From positions 2,358,001 through 2,422,000 of the forward strand of contig OX485809.1 in NCBI GenBank assembly GCA_950295325.1: a DNA stretch of 64,000 nucleotides, given 5' to 3'. The position numbers and the translations under genes were made by a program. Shown here in pieces: positions 11,396-22,514 of the stretch; the first letter of the stretch is position 1, and the number at the start of each line of letters is the position of its first letter. A model generated the notes under the pieces. That model was not told the DNA's origin. It ran no database searches and worked only from the letters and a program-made list of their open reading frames with translations. This stretch comes from Polytrichum commune. Lineage: Eukaryota; Streptophyta; Polytrichopsida; Polytrichales; Polytrichaceae.

Positions 11396-12110
11396 GTAAG
11401 TCGCTTCACAATTTTCCCCCAATGGAGAACTAAATTGGCATACATAGTTCGCTGCATCACGCAATTTTATGGGAGACACATAGTTTTACTATTATATTGT
11501 ATGTGCTAGAAATCAGATTAGTATTACATAGGTTGCTAGACGTCATAGTATGAGGTGTTCACCTTAAGTCTTGTTTACCAACATTTTGTTCATAACTTTT
11601 AGATCCACAAGATAAGTCAAGGTTATTGAAGAAGTTGAATGCGCATAATTAATTTGCAGTTTTGATGTAGGCCATGTGCAACCACTTGTGTGAAAATACT
11701 CTTTGTACCTCGTTTAATGACTTTACTGAAGAGCACTTTGGATGACATGCCAAAATGTGTTGATGAACTCCAGTATGAACTCCAGTGTGAAGTTTTGCCT
11801 TTGAAAGTGCACATTGTTCTCAAAATTTAATGATTCTTGCAGTATTCTGCATGAGGCACATCCAACATAATGTTATGCAAATAGGCCTTAGTTGGTTACT
11901 TTTTGCTACGGGTCTTATACTACTCAAATTCGCAAGTTTGAAATTTATGTACATCCGCAAGTGTATATGAAGAAGCCGTGGTCAATCCCAGTGGATTTCA
12001 GGGCCAATCTAAAATTGGTATGCAATGTCAAAGTCCACCAACAAATAGACGACAAGAAGGTCACTTAGGATCGGCCATTTATGTTGAACATTAAATTAGT
12101 ACGATTGATT

Positions 12111-12232
12111 GTTGTAGTAAATACCGAGTTGTTTCTTGGACTGGACTCAGCCACTGTTGTAGTGAATACTGAGTTGTTTCTTGGACTCGACTCAGTCATT
12201 GTTGTATTAAATATTGAGTTGATGATCAATCA
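12111..12232. repeat. Short tandem duplication (~60 bp, two copies)
   Basis: GAGTTGTTTCTTGGACT and flanking GTTGTAGT/GAATAC words occur twice in succession, about 60 bp apart, with a third degenerate start. The copies sit in the intron just before the coiled-coil exon. Confidence 0.6.
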
Positions 12233-12325
12233 TTGTGTAGTTGTTTTTGCATAGTGTAGTGAGTTGATTCCTACTGGTTGGCATGTCTGCACTCTAAGAT
12301 TGGTTGGTGTGTGTGGTGTGATCAG

Positions 12326-12600
12326 CAAGCTGCGTCCGGCAGGGTGTCTGCACGCATCACTGCTGTGGAGACTAACCAAACTGAACTCAGGCGCCAATTG
12401 GCCGAACTCATGATGACTAGTTCGAACAATGAGGAGCGACTGAAATCGTGCACAACAACTTTGGATAGCTTGGCCATTATGGTAACGAGCATAATGAAGA
12501 AGCTAGAGTCGAAGTCCATGGCGAGCCCTCCCACCCACAGTGCTCTCAATCAGCATCAAAATCCGAGAAGCCCGCACAAGTCAGCTGTTGAGAATCAAGC
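12326..12600 (+). CDS. TnpA-like gene, coiled-coil exon, 5' part
   Basis: From acceptor GATCAG/CAAGCT the frame encodes an amphipathic helix with heptad-like spacing (TELRRQLAELM, EERLKS, LAIMVTSIMKKLESK), then a Ser/Pro/His-rich stretch. Coding stops being host sequence at 12600, where a solo LTR begins. With the LTR and one copy of the 5-bp CAAGC duplication removed, the frame continues exactly into 13602 (ENQ-AQSK). Exon plus continuation equal 1609 bp, consistent with phase 0 in and phase 1 out. Confidence 0.6.
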
Positions 12601-13596
12601 TGTCGCAACCCTTGCTAGCCTTCCTTGACCATCTTGCCAATTTTCATTTCCTAGCAAAGGTTACGAGCGCTAACCATTCGCATACCGCCATGCTAATGGT
12701 TAGCTCCTCTCACCCCGGACCTTATAGTTCATAGGAGGGGAACCAACCCTCCTACTTTGCTTTCGGGACTCACCCCTTCAATCGCTAACCAACCCCTTTA
12801 ATCGGTAACCAATCCTTAGATGTGGACTTCCATCCATGGAAGTCCAATCTTATGTTGATCATCGCGTTGCCGGAGCAACACTACAACAACCCGAACCATA
12901 CTAGGCAACTATGGCCTCACATTAGGCCAATGCCAATGGAGGCCGTGCCGTTCGGCCTCGGGTGGGTGAGGCCACACCACCTCACCCATATAAGCCTCTA
13001 GGACTTCACGCGGGGCCCCTACCCCACCGTCAACCAACCTCTTGTCTCCCTACCAAGAGTTGGGGCCAAGTGGACATTTTCCTTTAGCTGCTGGGCCTAG
13101 AACCCCCCAGCAGCTTCAGACCATCATAACTTCCTTGTTTGATGTTGGATCATAACAACCAACCACTCCATCTTCATCTACGTTTCACGTAGATGCCGAT
13201 GAACTCCTCACTTGCCCCATTCGGGCAAGTTATGAGGACGTTATGCCTCTTTGAACCTTGGCAGTCCCGGGAGTCACTCCCAGGCACTGCTGCACCAGGG
13301 CGCTGTCCCGGGACAGCGCCCCACTCAAATGGCCATAACTCCTAGCTCACACCTCCGATTGAGGTGTTCTTGAGCATTCTAGAATCGCCACGCCATGAGC
13401 TACGCATAGCTCATGGCCTTGCCCTTGTGCCTCCTAGTCTTCGTGGGTGGGAGGCGTTCCCAACGCCCGGGGCCCTCACCCACACTAGGATCACTTGGGC
13501 CCTCTCACCAACGGCGCCACAAGTCCCGGGTGTCACTCCGGGGTCCCCCTTGTGCCCATGGTGTTTCGGCCACTCCTCATGGAGAGGTGCGCGACA
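12601..13596 (+). mobile_element. Solo LTR, copy 1 (996 bp, TSD CAAGC)
   Basis: The segment begins TGTCGCAACC and ends GGTGCGCGACA, so it has TG...CA ends with a short inverted repeat (TGTCGC/GCGACA). It is flanked on both sides by CAAGC (12596-12600 and 13597-13601), a 5-bp target duplication typical of LTR retrotransposons. No internal retroelement sequence adjoins it, so it is a solo LTR. A nearly identical copy lies inverted at 19626-20597 and a truncated one at 21748-22157. The element interrupts an open reading frame. Confidence 0.92.
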
Positions 13597-13601
13597 CAAG
13601 C

Positions 13602-14935
13602 ACAGTCAAAAACAGCGCGCATTGGAGCGTCTAGTGGCAACCCCATAGATGTGGTGGATGTCTCATACGTTCCTAGCGAGGACGAGAACCCCCCCAAACA
13701 ATCAGTCAGGATGACTAGGAGCAAGGACGTGAAGTTCAAGGGCGTTAGCGGGGCCACAACTGACAGCGAGGTCGTCATGAAGGGCGGTAGAAGCGAGAAG
13801 GTCTACAAGAAAAAAAAGGCGACAAGGGGAGGAGGCAGCAAGGGACGTGGGATCGAAGAGGGCAGCGAGCAACCTGTAAGTGCAGGAGGCACAGAGGAGA
13901 GGGGGGGCAGCCAAGGAGGGTTCGTGGAAGATGGAGGTGGCCCCGAGAAGAATACAGAGGGCGGCAGCGAGGTGGAAGGCGTTACTGGGAGCGGGGTTGT
14001 GGAAGAGGGAATTAATGGAGGAGGGATCATGGGAGAGGAGGGTAAAGTGGAGAATGGGCAGGCTGCGAGTGGGGGGGTGGGGAGTGCACTTGTTGGGAAA
14101 GGGCAGTCTCATAGAGGGGAGAGAGATGTAGTAGGGGGTGGTGAGGTAGGGGTTGCCGCAGAGGAGGTAACGCCGGCATTGTCACCGGGAAGGGGGGTGA
14201 CTGCATTTTCAGTGCAAGTAAGAAGTAAGAATATGTCACCAAGCAGGGTAGGAGGTAATGGCGCCCAAAACAATGCGCCAGGCAGTGAGGTGAGTCCACC
14301 AAAATGGTCCCCTATTCCATGCATACCAGAACCCTACACGCCCACGAAGTTGTTGGTATTCAATGTGCACGGGACTCTTCTAGACACCAGTTTATTGTCA
14401 CAACCCAATCCAAACCCTAACATCCGGGTAACAAAGAAAACATTGACTCGCCGCTTTGTGTTCAGACCGTGGATGATGGAGTTTCTGGGAAGGTGTTTCA
14501 GAACATTCAAAGTAGGCTTTTGGGGATTAAAGAGTGGAGAGTATATGGAAGAGGTCCTCCGGGAGATATTGCCAGTGTTTGAACACTTGGAAAGCCACCA
14601 ACCAATTTTTGCTTGGTCAGGAAAGGATTGTGAGATCATACAGAAAATTGGCGACATTACAATATGGGGGAAACCGCTGACAAGGGTGTGGAACAAATGG
14701 CCATGTTGGAATGGCATTAACACGATCATAGTGGACCATCATGGTCCTAGGGTGGCTTGCAATCCAAAGGCGAATGTCATTGTCCCCCCCTCATTCTATG
14801 TTGCAAATTTGAAGGATCTTGGTGAAGACAATGAATACTTAAAGCACATATTATGGCCAGCACTTCAAGGCCTTCATGGGCATCAAGATGTTGGAACATT
14901 CTGGTCCAGTTTGCATGTTTCCGGATTGACAACAG
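13602..14935 (+). pseudogene. TnpA-like gene continuation: acidic linker and degenerate FCP1-like HAD domain
   Basis: After the LTR the frame encodes a Gly/Glu/Lys-rich linker (to about 14230), then an FCP1/NIF-type HAD phosphatase fold from about 14320: 'KLLVFNVHGTLLDTS' (motif I), 'FVFRPWMMEFLGRCF', 'VGFWGLKSG' (motif II), 'QPIFAWSGKDC', 'INTIIVDHHGPRV' (motif IV), 'DVGTFWSSL'. Catalytic FCP1-family enzymes use DxDxT and an Asp-Asp motif IV. Here motif I reads N-V-H-G-T and motif IV D-H, so phosphatase activity is unlikely. The exon leaves at ACAG/GTGTGT. The domain sits between the Transposase_24 and TNP1-like parts on the same strand, which suggests capture into, or fusion with, the transposon gene. 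The LTR insertion separates it from its upstream exon. Confidence 0.65.
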
Positions 14936-14989
14936 GTGTGTATGAAGTAAATTTTTGAGGAACATGGCCCCGCATCGGCCATGCACTGT

Positions 14990-17345
14990 CATTGGAGATT
15001 GAAGGCCCTACAAGGTTTTTGGCCCTTCACATCTGGACCTTTGTGACCTAAATGGTCCAGAACGACTTTATTTCTAAAGAATTGAGTCAGAAAAGACCAT
15101 GTAAGTCACGAAGGACTAGTTATAAAGGACCAAAATCCTTGTAGGGAGGTTGCATTCACGTGGAGGTGAGGGGACTTGTGGACTGTAAGTTCACATACCT
15201 CCATTGTCCCCTCACCTGTAAATCCCTGCAAGACTAACTGAATTTGTGTTTCGGCTGCGTGTGTGTAGGTGGTTCAGGGGAGGGAGTTGCGGGGACGGGC
15301 GGCAAAAACACAGGATAGTTTGTCAGAGAACACTCTATGGACGAACCGACTGGTTAGTTGAAACCCTGAAGTCTGATTGTTGTAAAGGTTGTTATTTTAG
15401 AATGCATAAGGCAAGCTGTACGAATAACGTCATGCATAACCATAACCAGTCATTTGTGAGTGACACAGACCCAAAGGACTGAATGCAATAGATATTCAGT
15501 TGGACTTGAAGTAGTTCAGTCAACAAGGACCCGTTAGAATGGACCCCAACTGCCTGCCTACATCCAACTGCAATCTGTCTTGTTGTCAGTGTTCATATGC
15601 ACCATGTAGGACGTTCAGAAAATGTGATCATGATGGTTTATGAAGAACCCATGGCGAAGACCATGCAGTTGAAACCATACGTGTCAGTCTATATGCACCA
15701 CATCTATGCTGCTGATGCGTTTTTTGAGGTATTCAGGTTTGGTATTGACAACCATGTGAACTAGATGTCAGTGTAGATGAGTTGTTCTAGAGTTGTTCAA
15801 GTAACTTAGGACGAGATATGTAGGACCTAATTCATACAAACAATATACATGTCTTACACCAGATGCCATAATATGTAACCCGATTGCAGCATTGATGAAA
15901 ACTACATGTGAAGGCATTTGACTGAATCATATGTGGATGCTATGTGAATGCAGTTCAGTGTGGGCCAATCAGTGCACATGATGAACCCTAGAAACAACAA
16001 GCAGAAGGTGGGAAGCGGTAAAGTTAGCGGCGTGGGGGGCGTGGACAAATTCCACTTTAAGACCATCCCCGAATTTTGTTATAAAGTGGATGTCAACATT
16101 GCGCATTTGGGTGAAGTGCGTCTTCCATATCCACATGAGGCCGGGGATCAATGGGTAGTTGAGGATGTGCTCGGAGGGTGCACGTTGTGGAATGAGAGGA
16201 ACTTGAGGCCTGCATGAGTACCACCACATCCTAATCAGGTAGAAGGCATAGGTCATTTACGGTGCTAATCAGTACATCCATTTGAACATGCGCATGTGTT
16301 TTGTATGGATCAGAGGAATAAAATTCATGTAGTTCATGCCTGCGATGCATGATTGCCACTGGCATATCCAAAGTGAGTCCGTATGTTGTATAAGTTGTCC
16401 TTAAGGGTGTTGTGAAAGTGAATGTTGTTTGTTGTAGCGGTGTCACTTCCAGTCCTGGGCATATTTCGCTTCAGAAGATGAATGGTATTATACATTGTGG
16501 GTAATCCCAGGGTGGGAGCAGTAATTATGCTCAATGTATGACTGCACACGGTTTTGCAATGTAGTCGATATCGGAGTCATTGAGGTAGTTTCCTAATGAA
16601 AGTACACGACAATGACTTGTTGTAGAAAGTTAGTTATTTTTAAATGTGAAAGGAGAAATGACTGAGCCAATTTGAGTCGTATCCTGAAGACACGTGGACA
16701 CATCTCATAACGTTACGACTCAAAGAAAGAGTGAACGTAGACAGAACAAGGAGTGGAGAAAGACTGAACAAAGACTCAACAATGACTCATGATGATGCCG
16801 TCCCCAAATTGGGACGGACAAGTGTCTAGTTTGAAGTTGGAAATGAGTAACTGATTAGTCATTGGCCGTACAAATTGGAGGTTGACAATGCCCCAACAGA
16901 CAGCCACGTGGGCACCATGTCATCCCTAAAAACACTCTATGACTACAAAACAACTACAGAAATGCACACGTGGTCAAATCAAAAGTCGCCACATGTACGG
17001 TATCCACGCACACAAAGTATTTATACAGGTGGCACTAGAATGACATGGCTCCATGACTGGATAGACACGTATGCAATGACATGGCGTCACAGCCACGTCC
17101 ACTAATGACATGGAAGGGAGGTAATGCCGTGGAGGGCCATGTCACCACAGCATGACACGTGTGACACACATGTTTATGACTGTCCTCTATGACTTCATTC
17201 TGTACATTGCCACGTCCCGTCCTGAACGACTTCATGTCCGTTACAAGTCGTCCATAATAACACAAATAGTATCAGTCATTATTGTCCTTTACAACCAAAA
17301 TGACGGTCGTAAACATAGTTGTTATTTGCCCATTTTCTTCTAGTG
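14990..17345. mobile_element. 3' portion and right terminus of a CACTA element
   Basis: The plus strand ends ...CATTTTCTTCTAGTG at 17345. Read inward on the minus strand this is CACTAGAAGAAAATGGGC, a canonical CACTA/En-Spm end. Non-coding DNA to its left is rich in short GACT/AGTC and ACGAC words, as expected of subterminal repeats. No matching left end was found down to position 1, so either it lies outside the window or the TNP2 and TnpA-like genes are in different elements. Confidence 0.6.
15948..16217 (+). CDS. TnpA-like gene, C-terminal TNP1/En-Spm-like exon
   Basis: This 90-codon frame, entered by an acceptor-like GAATGCAG, contains 'VGQSVHMMNP', 'GSGKVSGV', 'FCYKVDVNIAHLGEVRLPYP', 'WVVEDVLGGCTLWNERNLRP'. 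This is the layout of the TNP1/En/Spm-like (Transposase_23) domain at the C-terminus of plant TnpA proteins, which usually reads VG..V.L...VA.G.I...EV.V......LP.P....DA.G..I.W. It lies downstream of the HAD exon on the same strand and is probably the last exon of that gene. Assignment is by pattern only. Confidence 0.5.
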   Translation: MQFSVGQSVHMMNPRNNKQKVGSGKVSGVGGVDKFHFKTIPEFCYKVDVNIAHLGEVRLPYPHEAGDQWVVEDVLGGCTLWNERNLRPA

Positions 17346-17540
17346 TTCCCTGGGTTTTGTTGTTTTGAGACATAGCAAAAACTTACTACAGGGGGCTAGT
17401 AATTTTTTCCCCACTTCACCTCTACTTTGCTGACATGTCATCACACGTGGACATCTTACATCGTACGTGTCCGAAATGGGGTAATGTAATTACACACAAA
17501 ATTCGGTAAAATTCAAGTCCGTCAGGATAAAGACAACATC

Positions 17541-17590
17541 CGGCATAATGTCGTGACGGATAAGTGTCGTGACGGCACGACATTATGCCG
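17541..17590. repeat. 50-nt perfect hairpin upstream of the NLR gene
   Basis: Arms CGGCATAATGTCGTG and CACGACATTATGCCG (15 bp each, perfect) enclose a 20-nt loop that itself repeats GTCGTGACGG. It lies between the CACTA terminus (17345) and the NLR start codon, within the likely NLR promoter. Confidence 0.8.
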
Positions 17591-17811
17591 AGATTAGCCT
17601 CTGTCACGACACAATAGACAACCCTGATTCCAAGAGTTTGTTGTGTTTGTATGTCATTATAGTAATGTGCAAACTCAATGTCCTTTATCAAGGTAAATGT
17701 ATTTTGGTAGTGCTCAAATCTCAAGTCCCATCAACATTATAATGTAATAAACATATTGGTACTATTATTGGAATTGACAACCAACCTGGGTAATATTTGT
17801 TTGCATGTAAG

Positions 17812-19625
17812 ATGGGAAAACCAGATGTTGTGAACGCAACGCTAGGTGCTGCATTTGGTGTTGCTTTTGGAGGCGTTTGGACCTTGCTTGCAAAGGTGAT
17901 TGAAGGATTGAAGTTTGTTCACCATTGCCAAGAACAATGCACATCTTTAAGAGAATATTTGGAGAAGATCAAACCTATGTTGTTAGAGATATCCAATCAA
18001 TGCCAATCACAGGAAGCATTGGAAAATTGGTTGGGTGCGTTTCAAAAGTGTGTTGAAGATGCCAACGAGATTTTGCAAATTTGTAGAGATGGCTCTAATT
18101 GGGAACGGATCCGTGAGGTGAGATATGGGCTTCGAATATTGAAGCTAAAAGATGAAATCAAGGAAAATGTGAATATATCACCCATGGCACTTTTGACACA
18201 CAAGAGTAATATTAGCAAATCCAACATGGGCACTAGTGTGATGATGCAAGAGGTTCCCCAAGAGATTCTTGGAATTGGAGATCTCTTCAAAAGAGTGAAA
18301 TCGAAAATCATTGAGGGGCAAAGTGTGAGTCAAAGTGGTAGATGCATTGCCATCCAAGGCATGGGTGGATGTGGGAAAACCTTGGTTGCACAAATGGTGA
18401 ACAACAATGGAGAAATCCAAGATTTTTTTGGGAAAGACTCCATCTTTTGGATCACGGTTGGACGTGATGCATCCGTTTCTGCCCTTTACGTACGGATGAG
18501 GGAGTATCTACGTGTTCAAACTAGTTGCGAAACACCTCTTGAAGACCAACGCACACATTTGATGAATGTGTTTTCAAATCGGAGAGTTTTGTTAATATTG
18601 GATGACGTGTGGGATAATGTGCACGAGTATAGAGAGATTGTAGAATGGTTGAACATCGCAAAAGGATTGGGGAGTGTGACATTGGTCACTACAAGAGATT
18701 CGTCGGTCGCATGCCGCATTAATGCAAGTGTGGAGGTTATTTTATCACTTTCAGAGGAGCATAGTTGGATATTGTTTTGTACACATGCATTTGGTACGAA
18801 TGGGCTTCCATCAAACCAAGAATTGATGAAATTGGCTAAAGATGTGTGCAATGAATGCAAAGGCTTGCCGTTGGCTTTGAAAGTCATTGGGGCGGCAATG
18901 AAGAGTAAGGATGATATTGCGGAATGGAGATCAAAATTGCAAGATCTACGGAAGTCCAATGCAATGGTTAACAAAATTGTTGGACAGCAACTTTTCAATC
19001 GCCTCCAAATCAGCTATGACCAATTGGAAGAACCCACAAAAACATGTTTTTTATATTTTGCAGCCTACCCTGAAGACTCAGAAATACTACCAAAGGAATT
19101 ATTTGATATGTGGGTTACCGAAGATTTATTTGGCGAGGACCTTGATGCGGAGGATGCTTTGGATAAAGTGCACTCTACTTTGAATGAACTAAAGAGGCGA
19201 TCGTTAGTTGATGATTGCAAGGATTATTGTGGTGAGAAGTGTGTCAAAATGCATGATGTTTTACGTGATCTTGCAATGCACATGACAAGAAAATGTGAGG
19301 AGGTTGTACGCGAGAACTTATTCAAGCCCGGAATGGAAAATCTGAAGCAATTTCCGATTGCTTGGCTAGGGAAACCATTGAAGGTGAAGAGGATGTCATT
19401 ACTTGGCCAAAATATCAAAAGATTTCCCAACAACTTCATAGCTCCAGAGTTGGCAATATGCATCATTGGTGATTCTCCATCCTTTCGAATGCCACGCTCA
19501 TGTGTACAAGAATGTGTACAAGAATGTGTCATAGAAGAGGGCTTCTTTGAAAATATGGCCAACATTAAATACATGCGACTACGTTTAGGTGCAACTTTGA
19601 AAAATGTACCTTCGACCATTGGGAC
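17812..19625 (+). pseudogene. NLR immune receptor, N-terminal half (RPW8-like + NB-ARC)
   Basis: This is an intracellular immune receptor; NB-ARC is an ATP-dependent switch that oligomerises when active. From the Met at 17812 (an upstream Met exists at 17797): residues ~1-130 form a hydrophobic then coiled-coil region resembling RPW8 (CC-R). NB-ARC motifs follow: P-loop GMGGCGKT (~183), kinase-2 LLILDDVW (~262), TLVTTRDSS, GLPLAL (~351), CFLYFAAYPED, and MHD 'KMHDVLRDLA' (~480). The Trp ending kinase-2 marks a non-TIR type. The frame is open to 19625, where a solo LTR starts; reading into it adds about 20 foreign residues and a stop near 19687. Removing the LTR and one GGGAC copy joins 19625 in frame to 20603, giving 948 codons. 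Confidence 0.9.
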
Positions 19626-20597
19626 TGTCGCGCACCTCTCCATGAGGAGTGCCCGAAACACCATGGGCACAAGGGGGACCCCGGAGTGACACCCGGGACT
19701 TGTGGCGCCGTTGGTGAGAGGGCCCAAGTGATCCTAGTGTGGGTGAGGGCCCCGGGCGTTGGGAACGCCTCCCACCCACGAAGACTAGGAGGCACAAGGG
19801 TAAGGCCATGAGCTATGCGTAGCTCATGGCGTGGTGATTCTAGAAAGCTCAAGAACACCTCAATCGGAGGTGTGAGCTAGGAGTTATGGCCATTTGAGTG
19901 GGGCGCTGTCCCGGGACAGCGCCCTGGTACAGCAGTGCCTGGGAGTGATTCCCGGGACTGCCAAGGTTCAAACAGGCATAACTTCCTCAAGACTTGCCCG
20001 AATGGGGCAAGTGAGGAGTCCATCGGCATCTACGTGAAGTGTAGATGAAGATGGAGTGGTTGGTTGTTATGATCAGACATCATACAAGGAAGTTATGATG
20101 GTCTGAAGCTGCTGGGGGGTTCTAGGCCAAGCAGCTAAAGGAAAATGTCCACTTGGCCCCAACTCTTGGTAGAGAGACAAGAGGTTGGTTGACGGTGGGG
20201 TAGGGGCCCCGCGTGAAGTCCTAGAGGCTTATATGGGTGAGGTGGTGTGGCCTCACCCACCCGAGGCCGAACGGCAAGGCCTCCATGGGCTTTGGCCTAT
20301 TGTGAGGCCATAGTTGCCTAGTATGGTTCGGGTTGTTGTAGTGTTGCTCCGGCAACGCGATGATCAACATAGGATTGGACTTCCATGGATGGAAGTCCAC
20401 ATTGGGGAAATGGGTTACCGATTAAGGGGTGAGTCCCGAAAGCAAAGTAGGAGGGTTGGTTCCCTCCTATGAACTATTGGTCCGGGGTAAGAGGAGCTAT
20501 CCATTAGCATGGCGGAATGCAAATGGTTAGCGCTCATAACCTTTGCTAGAAACAAAAATTGGCAAGATTGTTAAGGGACCTAGCAAGGGTTGCGACA
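19626..20597 (-). mobile_element. Solo LTR, copy 2 (972 bp, TSD GGGAC), inside the NLR
   Basis: This is the reverse complement of the LTR at 12601-13596. On the plus strand it begins TGTCGCGCACC and ends GGTTGCGACA. It is flanked by GGGAC on both sides (19621-19625 and 20598-20602). Its own target duplication shows that it is an independent insertion and not half of an inversion. It lies between the codons for the NB-ARC-to-LRR linker and the first LRR. Confidence 0.93.
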
Positions 20598-20602
20598 GGG
20601 AC

Positions 20603-21635
20603 GCTAAGTTTACTTCAACATCTCGATATGAGATTTTGTCATATGTTGAAAGAGCTTCCGGAGAGCATCGGAGGATTGGAGTCCCTTCAACACCTCGATT
20701 TGAGCAGTTGTAGGGCGTTGAAAGAGCTTCCGGATAGCATCACAAGATTGGGTTTCCTTCAACACCTCAATCTGAGGTATTGTGGGGCGTTGAAAGAGCT
20801 TCCGGAGAGCATCGGAGGATTGGGGTCCCTTCAACACCTCGATCTGAGCTGTTGTCGGATGTTGAAAGAACTTCCGGAGAGCATCAGAGGATTGGGGTCC
20901 CTTCAACACCTCAACATGAGCGATTGTGAGGCGTTGGAGAAGCTTCCGAAGAGCATTGGAGGATTGGGGTCCCTTCAACACCTCATTCTATGGAGTTGTG
21001 AGGCGTTGAAAGAGCTTCCGGAGAGCATTGGAGGATTGGGGTCCCTTCAACACCTCGATCTATGGAGTTGTGAGGCGTTGAAAAAGCTTCCGGAGAGCAT
21101 CGGAGGATTGGGGTCCCTTCAACACCTCGATCTATGGAGTTGTGAGGCGTTGAAAAAGCTTCCGGAGAGCATCGGAGGATTGGGGTCCCTTCAACACCTC
21201 GATCTATGGAGTTGTGAGGCGTTGAAAAAGCTTCCGGAGAGCATCGGAGGATTGGGGTCCCTTCAACACCTCAACATGAGCGATTGTGAGGCGTTGAAAG
21301 AGCTTCCGGAGAGCATTGGAGGGTTGTGGTCCCTTCAACACCTCGATATGCACAAATGTACGGTGTTGAAAGAGCTTCCAGAGAGCATTGGAGGATTGGG
21401 ATCCCTTGAACACCTCGATCTGAGCTTTTGTGGGGTGTTGAAAGAGCTTCCGGAGAGCATCGGAGGATTGGGGACGCTTCAACACCTCGATCTGAGATAT
21501 TGTGGGGCGTTAAAGAAGCTTCTGGAGAGCATGGGAGGATTGGGGTCCCTTACATTGCTTGATATAAGGAATTGTGAGGCATCGAAAGAATTTCCATGTT
21601 TCACAAATAGTTCCCGACTTCAAATTTTATGCTAA
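20603..21635 (+). pseudogene. NLR immune receptor, C-terminal LRR half
   Basis: This part continues the NLR after the LTR and ends at a TAA (21633-21635). It encodes a partial first repeat and 13 further 24-residue LRRs of the type LPESIGGLGSLQHLDLxxC, then a short tail. Each is a 72-bp DNA unit. Units around 21060-21240 are almost identical at DNA level, so they duplicated recently or are being homogenised. The solvent-exposed residues after LDL (SSC, RYC, SCC, WSC, MSDC, SFC) vary most, as expected for ligand-facing positions. Alone this half lacks a start codon; an ATG inside the LTR (20559) could start it but has no promoter evidence. Confidence 0.9.
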
Positions 21636-21747
21636 TTTAGTATATTCGCAAGTTTAGTTCATGCATTCAACTAGCTAATCGTCTAGAAAATGAACTTACA
21701 TGCCATATACATAAGACTTCAGGATTATCTACTCTACAGTTTGGAGA

Positions 21748-22157
21748 CGTTGATGTCAATGGACTCCTCTTTTACCCCATTCAAGCAAGTATTGAGGAAG
21801 TTATGCCTGTTCAAACCTTGGTAGTCCCGGGAATCACTCCCAGGCCACTGCTGTACTAGGGCGCTGTCCCGGGACAACGCCCCACTCAAATTGCCATATC
21901 TCCTAGCTCACACCTTTGATTGAGGTGTTCTTGAGTATTCTAGAATTTACATGCCAAAAGCAATGCATAGCTCATGGCCTTACTCTCGTGACTCCTAATC
22001 TTTGTGGGTGGGAGGCGTTCCCAACGCCTGGGGCCCTCACCCATACTAGGATCACTTCGGCCCTCTCGCCAATGGCGCCACAAGTCTCGGGTGTCACTCC
22101 GGGGTCCCTCTTGTGCCCATGGTGTTTTGGACACTCCTCATGGAGAGGTGCGCGACA
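21748..22157 (+). mobile_element. 5'-truncated LTR, copy 3
   Basis: About 410 bp match the right part of the 12601-13596 LTR, from the ATGCCGATGAACTCCTC-like region to the terminal GGTGCGCGACA at 22157. Divergence is clearly higher than between copies 1 and 2, so it is older. The left part is missing and no TSD can be tested. Confidence 0.85.
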
Positions 22158-22514
22158 AGCAATCAACTCTGAGCCCCTTTAGATGACCAACCTTGAAATG
22201 AAATGAAATTTAACCAGTTGTATGAGAGTTGTGTGGCATTTTGAAGGTTCCCAAAGGGTTCCCTAAGTTCCCAATGGAGTTCCCCTAATGGTCTCATACG
22301 ATGGGATGAACAATCAATCCTCTCATTTGACGAACATTGATTTTCCATCCGCCAAAATTTCATCAATCTGAAGGTTTTTTTTGGTTGCCCAAGCAATTTC
22401 GTAGACAGTGGGATGGGGCTTTGTGAATGGATGGCTTGGATGTGGTCAGCCCATCACTACACACCCTTCATTCACAGTGCCTCAGTGACATAGAAAGCAA
22501 ATACCAAACCCGTC

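Noticed and set aside
13411-13599. Protein frames repeated at 13.4, 19.6 and 22.0 kb as a conserved gene family
   Set aside because: They are chance frames inside the three LTR copies; similarity is at DNA level in both strands.
12601-20597. The two inverted ~1-kb repeats as terminal inverted repeats of one large element or ends of an inversion
   Set aside because: Each copy has its own perfect, different 5-bp target duplication (CAAGC and GGGAC) and TG...CA ends, so they are independent solo LTRs.
20610-21485. Long minus-strand frames antisense to the LRR region
   Set aside because: They are shadows of the 72-bp repeats, with no start context, splice sites or known motif.
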